The position numbers and the translations under genes are program-made. This document shows, in pieces, positions 21,628 through 26,164 of a DNA stretch of 26,164 nucleotides (position 1 is the stretch's first letter; each line of letters begins with the position of its first letter). The notes under the pieces were generated by a model. The model made no database searches, was not told the DNA's origin, and saw only the letters and a program-made list of their open reading frames with translations. This stretch comes from DATDCY01 sp964513745 (lineage in GTDB: Bacteria > JAUVQV01 > DATDCY01), in NCBI GenBank assembly GCA_964513745.1, contig CAZEOK010000036.1, forward strand, positions 1 through 26,164, given 5' to 3'.

Positions 21628-24189
21628 CTAACGCCCCGATTCAGGCGGCGCAACGCCGGCGTCCGCCCGGCGCCCGACGAGCGCGGACCCGGCCATACCC
21701 CCGAGGGCAAACAACAGGCCGACAAGGCTGATCGCGCGGCCGCGGGAAATCGAGGCCGGGCGGAAGCGGAAAACCACCCGGTGCGTGCCGGCCGCAACGG
21801 GTACGGCACGCAGGGCGCAGTCGGCGCGCAGGATCCTCACCGCCTTGCCGTCCACTTCGGCCTCCCATCCCGGGTAGTAGGAGTCAGAGAGCACCACCCA
21901 GCCGTTGGCGGCCATGCCGGCGGTCAGCGCCACCTCGTCGAAGGCATAGCGGTCGACGGTCACGGCGGAGGCGGCGCCGGGCGCGGGCATTGCGGCGAAT
22001 CCGGCCGCCGGCGCCTCTTCGAGGATGACCTCGGCGCGCGGATCGAAGCTTCCGGAGCCCATGTACGCGAGGATCGCGTTGGTGTCGGTGATGATCGCCG
22101 GGCGATGGACGGCGAAGGCGCGGGGAAGAGCGTGCAGGTTCTCGTAGATCGACAGGTCACCCGAGAAGGCAAGCCGGTACTTGGAGCCTTCCTGCGGGCG
22201 CACTCCGGGGGCGGTCAGCACGTATCTGACGTTGAGCAGGTCGAGGAGCGGGCTGCCGACGTTGCCGAAGACGACCCAGCGGTCGAAGGCGGCCCCGCTG
22301 GTGACCCTGGGCCCGTACTCGATGAGGGACATGAGCTTGTTCACCCGTTCGGGGTAGACGCTCATGTACCCCCCGACCTCCTGGATGCCGTACGGCTGGA
22401 GAGCGTTCACGAAAAGACCGCGCCGCCCGTCCTGCACGACGCGGAACGGCCCCGGCTGCTGTTGTAAAAACGCGATCGAGGGCGTCATCGGGAAGATGAT
22501 CCTCGGTTCGGCGAGCGTATTGTAGTTCCAGCCGAAGCTGATCAGATCATAGCCGAGGAGGCCCGTGAGGAGCGCCGGGAAGAGCAGGGCCCACCGCCTC
22601 TTCCCGCACCAGACCCAGGTGCCGACGAGGGCGCCGGCCGCGAGCGTCAGCGCGAGCGGCTTCAGGATCGTCGGCGACGTGAGGGCGCGCATGCCCCTGA
22701 GGGTGTCGTAGGCCCAGTTCTTGGCGGTGCCGGCATTCGCGAACTGCTCGCTGTTGAAGAAGAGCATGGCCGAGCGGGAGGAGCCGGTGAAGGCCAGGAA
22801 AACGACGACGCCGGTCAGGCCCAGCGCGGCGGCCAGCTGGACCCAGCGTTGCCTGCCGTCGGCCTCCTCGATGTTCCTGATCCCCAGTCCGGCCGCGGCG
22901 GCCGCGGCGAAGACGAAGATGAAGATCATGCGGGTCGGGTTGAGCTTGCCAAGACCCGGGTACCACGCGAAGAACGGGTAGAACAGGAACGATCCGGCCA
23001 GCATCGCCGTCGTGAGAACCGTCAGGCCGAGGAAAAAGCGCGCGTGTCCCGTCCGGGGCCGCACGGCAAGAGCCAGGAAGGCGAAGAGCGTCGGCACCCG
23101 CAAGTAGAGACACAGCTCGTTGTAGTTCAGGTACCCCTGCGCGGCGGAGGGGAAGAGCGAGAAGCGCATGACGGGGCTGCCGAAATAGTCCGGGAAGGCG
23201 AGCGTCACGAGCCAGCGGTAGGGGACGCTGCCGAGGATGGTGAAAAGTTCCGTGAGGTTGAAGGAGCGGGAGACCCGGCTGCTGTAAGTGATGGCTTCGT
23301 AGGTCGGCAGCAGTTCGAGGGCCCCGATGAGCAGGCCGCCGACGGCGGTGATGGCGGCGCAGGCCGCGAACGCGACGTACTCGGCCGGCGGGGCCTTGCG
23401 CAGCCAGGCGCGCACCAGCAGGAACACGCCATAGGAGAGCAGGAGCAGGCTGACGTAGAGCAGGTACTGGATGTGGCCGAGGAGGATGACGAGCCCGAGG
23501 ACGATTGCCCCGAGGGAGGCATACAGGAACTTTCTCCGGCTCTGAAAGCGTTCCATGATGAAGAGCAGGAGCGGCACGTACGCGGCGTTGGGAATGACGG
23601 TCTCGAAGGAAAGCCAGACCAGCGCGCAGCCGTTGAACATGAAGGCGACCGCCCCGAAGACGGCCCCGCGGCTGCCGGCGCCGATCTCCTTCAGATACAG
23701 GTGCATGAACAGGCCCATGAACAAGAGGTGCGTGAAAAGGATGAGGGTCACGGCGACGTGCGTCGGAAATAAGAGGTGGAAGAACATGCTTGGCGGATAG
23801 TTCCTGCTGTTGGAGGTCGGCACCCCGCCGAGGATGTTGGGGCTCCACGTCAGAAGATGCCCTCGTTTGATCTCCTGGTTGAAGATCGAGGAGAAGCTGA
23901 TGCCCTGGTTTACCGGATCGGTGATCAGGGTGTTGTGGGCCTGGAAGCCCTTGGGGGCGTACGCCTTCCAGGGATAGTGCTGGTACAGGGTGTCGGCGGC
24001 CAGGAACACTTTCCCTTGCAGGAAGAACGGTGAGAAGAGCGCGAAGGCGAAGCAGGCGACCACGAGCGGCCCAAGCCAGGGACGCAGGCGATCGGCTCTG
24101 GCAGGCGGGGAGGGGGTGTTGCCCGAGTTCACCGGCGAGGCGGCGCCCGCGGCCGGTTCTGCCGCGCCGTGTGTGGTGTCGTGATTCAT
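21628..24189 (-). CDS. YfhO-family membrane protein (GT-C-like)
   Basis: The 853-residue protein starts at ATG 24189 (MNHDTTHG). The N-terminal ~40 residues are polar and Ala/Pro-rich. About 12-13 transmembrane helices follow, beginning LGPLVVACFAFALFSPFFL. The first large loop carries FLAADTLYQHYPWKAYAP and the family-typical DPVNQGISF and WSPNILGGVPTSNSRNYPPSMFF, resembling YfhO/GT-C acceptor-side loops with acidic residues. A ~250-residue soluble segment (about 560-815; ENLHALPRAFAVHRPAI, LSDSYYPGWEAEVDGK) precedes the last helix. YfhO proteins are polyprenyl-phosphate-sugar-dependent glycosyltransferases in Gram-positives, so extracytoplasmic glycan decoration is plausible here. An extended -10 lies 8 bp before the ATG. 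Confidence 0.87.
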   Translation of the reverse strand: MNHDTTHGAAEPAAGAASPVNSGNTPSPPARADRLRPWLGPLVVACFAFALFSPFFLQGKVFLAADTLYQHYPWKAYAPKGFQAHNTLITDPVNQGISFSSIFNQEIKRGHLLTWSPNILGGVPTSNSRNYPPSMFFHLLFPTHVAVTLILFTHLLFMGLFMHLYLKEIGAGSRGAVFGAVAFMFNGCALVWLSFETVIPNAAYVPLLLFIMERFQSRRKFLYASLGAIVLGLVILLGHIQYLLYVSLLLLSYGVFLLVRAWLRKAPPAEYVAFAACAAITAVGGLLIGALELLPTYEAITYSSRVSRSFNLTELFTILGSVPYRWLVTLAFPDYFGSPVMRFSLFPSAAQGYLNYNELCLYLRVPTLFAFLALAVRPRTGHARFFLGLTVLTTAMLAGSFLFYPFFAWYPGLGKLNPTRMIFIFVFAAAAAAGLGIRNIEEADGRQRWVQLAAALGLTGVVVFLAFTGSSRSAMLFFNSEQFANAGTAKNWAYDTLRGMRALTSPTILKPLALTLAAGALVGTWVWCGKRRWALLFPALLTGLLGYDLISFGWNYNTLAEPRIIFPMTPSIAFLQQQPGPFRVVQDGRRGLFVNALQPYGIQEVGGYMSVYPERVNKLMSLIEYGPRVTSGAAFDRWVVFGNVGSPLLDLLNVRYVLTAPGVRPQEGSKYRLAFSGDLSIYENLHALPRAFAVHRPAIITDTNAILAYMGSGSFDPRAEVILEEAPAAGFAAMPAPGAASAVTVDRYAFDEVALTAGMAANGWVVLSDSYYPGWEAEVDGKAVRILRADCALRAVPVAAGTHRVVFRFRPASISRGRAISLVGLLFALGGMAGSALVGRRADAGVAPPESGR

Positions 24190-24197
24190 GCCGGCGG

Positions 24198-24206
24198 ATT
24201 GTAACA
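24198..24206 (-). promoter_or_regulatory. Possible extended -10 promoter of the YfhO-like gene
   Basis: On the minus strand TGTTACAAT (TGn plus TACAAT, 5/6) lies 8 bp before ATG 24189. No good -35 is seen, but the TGn extension can compensate. Transcription would start one or two bases before the ATG. Confidence 0.35.
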
Positions 24207-24241
24207 AGTTCGCAGGCTTGAAGGAAAACGAAATTCCCGGA

Positions 24242-25282
24242 TCAGCCCTGCCAGGTCGCCGTGCGCCGGATCGCCTCCCCGAGGGCGACCCGCGCGGCCA
24301 ATCCCAGCTCCTCGCGGGCTCGCCGCGTCGAAGGGACATAGCGTTCGGGTGGACGCGAGGGATCCGGCCGCCCGGCCACTTCCACGGTTGTCGCCGGATC
24401 GATGGCAGCGGCCACCGTCCGCGCCAGATCGGCGATGCTCAGGTCCTCCTCGGAGCCGACATTGTAAGGCCGGCAGGATTCCCCGCGCAGCAGGATCGTC
24501 CAGAGCCAGATGGCCAGGTCGGCGGCGTAGAGGTACGAGCGGCGGGGTGTACCGTCCCCGCGGATCCGGATCGGCCCGCCGGCCAGCGCGTCCCGGATGA
24601 AGTTGCCGACCGCGTAGTTCGCGTCCAGCGGCAGGTGCGGGCCCACGAAAGCGAAGCAGCGGGCAATGGTCGCCGTGAAACCGTAGCGCCGGGCATACGC
24701 AACGCTGAGGAATTCCGAGACCCGCTTTGCCTGCCCGTAAGCGGATGCTGCTTCGACGGTCGGCGGTGCCCCGGCGTAGTCCTCGGGGACGAGCGTCAGG
24801 TCCGCTGGTTGCCGGCCGTACACGGCTCCGGAACTGGTGAAGAGGAAACGCTCGACGCCGGCCCGGCGAGCGAACTCTAGCAGCCGGCGGGTGCCGTCGA
24901 TGTTGCGCTCGAAGATCTCCAGCGGCTCCAGGCCGGCCTCCGGCTCCGTAGCGCCGTGAATGACGCAGGCGAACTCACCCCGCGGGAAAGGAAACGTGCC
25001 CATGTCGCCTTGCAGGAAATCGAGGGCGGGCTGGCCGGCGAGATGGGGAGCCTTCCCGAGAAAGGCTCCCGGGTTCCGGCTCAGCACCAGCGCCTTCGCC
25101 TGGAGACCGAGACGATCGTTGGCGCGCAGAAAGCTTTCGACGAGCCAGACCCCGAAAAAAGCAGTGCCGCCGCTGATGAACAGCCGCCGTCCGCGCAGGG
25201 GTTCCCAGAGCCCCGCGGTGTGTTCAAGGACGTGATCGAGGTCCTGGCGATCGAGCGGTTTCACCGCCACGGAACCCTGCAT
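24242..25282 (-). CDS. NAD-dependent nucleotide-sugar epimerase/dehydratase (extended SDR)
   Basis: The 346-residue protein has an N-terminal Rossmann motif LFISGGTAFFGVWLVESFL. This is GxxAxxG (G38, A41, G44), so the middle glycine of the usual GxxGxxG is alanine. The catalytic set is Ser150/Ser151 in FTSSGAVYG with Tyr182 and Lys186 in SAYGQAK. Other extended-SDR features are VIHGATEP, NIDGTRRLLEFARRAGV, IARCFAFVGP, DGTPRRSYLYAADLAIWLW and PYNVGSEEDLSI. It probably epimerises, dehydrates or reduces a nucleotide sugar for the glycan; the exact reaction is not recognisable. It is the first gene of the minus-strand operon, with a TTGACT/GATAAT promoter about 90 bp upstream. GTG 25270, with a GCAGGG upstream, is an alternative start. 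Confidence 0.87.
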   Translation of the reverse strand: MQGSVAVKPLDRQDLDHVLEHTAGLWEPLRGRRLFISGGTAFFGVWLVESFLRANDRLGLQAKALVLSRNPGAFLGKAPHLAGQPALDFLQGDMGTFPFPRGEFACVIHGATEPEAGLEPLEIFERNIDGTRRLLEFARRAGVERFLFTSSGAVYGRQPADLTLVPEDYAGAPPTVEAASAYGQAKRVSEFLSVAYARRYGFTATIARCFAFVGPHLPLDANYAVGNFIRDALAGGPIRIRGDGTPRRSYLYAADLAIWLWTILLRGESCRPYNVGSEEDLSIADLARTVAAAIDPATTVEVAGRPDPSRPPERYVPSTRRAREELGLAARVALGEAIRRTATWQG

Positions 25283-25370
25283 CGAGCTTGCGGGCGGTTT
25301 TCCGCGCGTTGGGAGCCTGCCGTCAGTCTCAATCGTTCCCCAGCGGGTTCGCGAGTCTGGATCACGAGCG

Positions 25371-25400
25371 ATTATCCGGCCCGGTGAACCGGAAAGTCAA
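25371..25400 (-). promoter_or_regulatory. Probable promoter of the minus-strand glycan operon
   Basis: On the minus strand TTGACT (complement of 25395-25400) is followed after 18 bp by GATAAT (complement of 25371-25376), each 5/6 to consensus. The epimerase ATG lies about 80 nt beyond the expected start of transcription. Confidence 0.55.
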
Positions 25401-25416
25401 GGCGCGTGGCGGGTTT

Positions 25417-25445
25417 TTGACTTCAGCCCCGGCTCGGGGTACAAA
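25417..25445 (+). promoter_or_regulatory. Probable promoter of rfbG, with near-leaderless start
   Basis: TTGACT (25417-25422) and TACAAA (25440-25445) are separated by 17 bp. ATG 25454 begins 8 bp after the -10, so the mRNA would start within a few bases of the start codon. An earlier in-frame ATG at 25445 overlaps the -10 box itself and is unlikely to be used. Confidence 0.55.
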
Positions 25446-25453
25446 TGCTCGTC

Positions 25454-26164
25454 ATGCAGCCGAGTTCTTTCTGGAGCAACCGGAAGGTCTTCATCACCGG
25501 CCACACCGGCTTCAAGGGATCGTGGCTGTGCCTCTGGCTTCAGGCGCTGGGGGCGGAAGTCACCGGCTACTCGCTGGAGCCGCCGACGGAGCCGAATCTG
25601 TTCGAGTTGTGTGGTTTGCGCGGACTCATCCGATCAGCCACCGCCGACGTGCGCGATGGCGCGGCCCTGATGGCGGCGTTGGAGTCGGCCGCGCCCGAGA
25701 TCGTCTTCCATCTGGCGGCCCAGCCCCTCGTGAGGGATTCCTACCGGCTGCCGGTCGAGACCTATGCCGTCAACGTCATGGGGACCGTCAACATGCTCGA
25801 GGCGGTGCGCATCACCGGCGGCGTGCGCGCCGTGGTGAACGTGACCACCGACAAGTGCTACGAGAACCGGGAGTGGGTCTGGGGTTATCGCGAGAACGAG
25901 CCGCTCGGGGGGCATGATCCCTACGCCAGCAGCAAGGCCTGCTCCGAACTCGTCACGCAAGCGTACGTCAGATCCTTTTTCGCGCCCGCTGACCACGCGA
26001 CCCACGGCGTGGCCGTTGCCACCGCCCGGGCCGGCAACATCATCGGCGGGGGCGACTGGGCTGCGGACCGGCTGGTCCCGGATTGCGTGCGGGCCATCCT
26101 CGGGAAGAAGGTTGTCGGGATCAGGAACCCCCGCGCCATCCGGCCCTGGCAGCACGTGCTGGAG
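25454..26164 (+). CDS. rfbG: CDP-glucose 4,6-dehydratase, 3'-truncated by the window
   Basis: Translation from ATG 25454 is open to the window end (237 residues seen; the family has ~350-360). It has the cofactor motif ITGHTGFKGSWLCLWLQ (residues 14-30, GHTGFKG), VTGYSLEPPTEPNLFEL and VFHLAAQPLVRDSY. NVTTDKCYENREWVWGYREN has the catalytic TTDKCY segment. YASSKACSEL carries Tyr157 and Lys161. TARAGNIIGGGDWAADRLVPD follows, then RNPRAIRPWQHVLE. These are diagnostic of RfbG rather than dTDP-glucose dehydratase. The enzyme converts CDP-glucose to CDP-4-keto-6-deoxyglucose, the entry to CDP-linked 3,6-dideoxy and branched sugars. It diverges from the epimerase operon, and a second, rightward operon probably starts here. 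Confidence 0.93.
   Translation, partial: MQPSSFWSNRKVFITGHTGFKGSWLCLWLQALGAEVTGYSLEPPTEPNLFELCGLRGLIRSATADVRDGAALMAALESAAPEIVFHLAAQPLVRDSYRLPVETYAVNVMGTVNMLEAVRITGGVRAVVNVTTDKCYENREWVWGYRENEPLGGHDPYASSKACSELVTQAYVRSFFAPADHATHGVAVATARAGNIIGGGDWAADRLVPDCVRAILGKKVVGIRNPRAIRPWQHVLE

Noticed and set aside
19427..21631. 734-codon plus-strand open frame opposite the radical SAM genes
   Set aside because: It is an antisense shadow in GC-rich DNA: the minus-strand frames encode clear CxxxCxxC radical SAM proteins, and the plus frame is Asp/Arg/Gly-rich without any family motif.
25445..25447. Earlier in-frame ATG for rfbG
   Set aside because: It overlaps the -10 box of the only good promoter and lies upstream of the expected transcription start.

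Overview
The window is GC-rich bacterial DNA packed with genes on both strands. It has no rRNA, tRNA, CRISPR array or recognisable transposase. The gene families (a DUF362 Tat protein, UbiU/UbiV-like U32 proteins, ArsP-like permease, tandem radical SAM/SPASM proteins) and the CAGGCTGCTGAAAAA-type repeat suggest an anaerobic or facultative Gram-negative, perhaps of the former Deltaproteobacteria. That placement is an inference, and no marker gene here fixes it.

Region 1 (1-5126, + strand) encodes extracytoplasmic proteins: a 5'-truncated carboxypeptidase-regulatory-like protein, a right-handed beta-helix protein, a Tat-exported DUF362 protein, an FG-GAP/ASPIC-UnbV beta-propeller protein and a second carboxypeptidase-regulatory-like protein. 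A 120-bp foldback element lies between the first two. Region 2 (5232-7025, - strand) is one multi-spanning membrane protein with C-terminal TPRs. Region 3 (7135-10813, + strand) begins with a self-contained unit encoding a 20-residue peptide, with promoter, strong Shine-Dalgarno and intrinsic terminator. It is followed by a periplasmic-binding-protein-like ORF, a UbiU-like/UbiV-like U32 pair and a CSCG-motif permease. The first two of these ORFs meet at a frame break, and the UbiV-like gene carries an odd C-terminal segment.

Region 4 (10979-26164) is a surface-glycan locus. A carbamoyltransferase and a GtrA flippase lie on the + strand. A long - strand operon runs from 25282 down to 13205: sugar epimerase/dehydratase, YfhO-like membrane protein, three tandem radical SAM/SPASM proteins, GtrB-like GT2, FkbM methyltransferase, YerE-like thiamine-diphosphate enzyme, NeuB-family synthase and HAD phosphatase. 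Most genes from the second radical SAM onward overlap by 4 bp (ATGA/GTGA), so they are probably translated together. A divergent CDP-glucose 4,6-dehydratase (rfbG) starts at 25454 and runs off the end. With the YerE-like enzyme it suggests a branched CDP-linked deoxysugar.

The items most worth following up are the orphan peptide unit beside the U32 pair, the three radical SAM/SPASM paralogues inside a glycan operon, and the small inverted-repeat elements that abut or enter gene ends.
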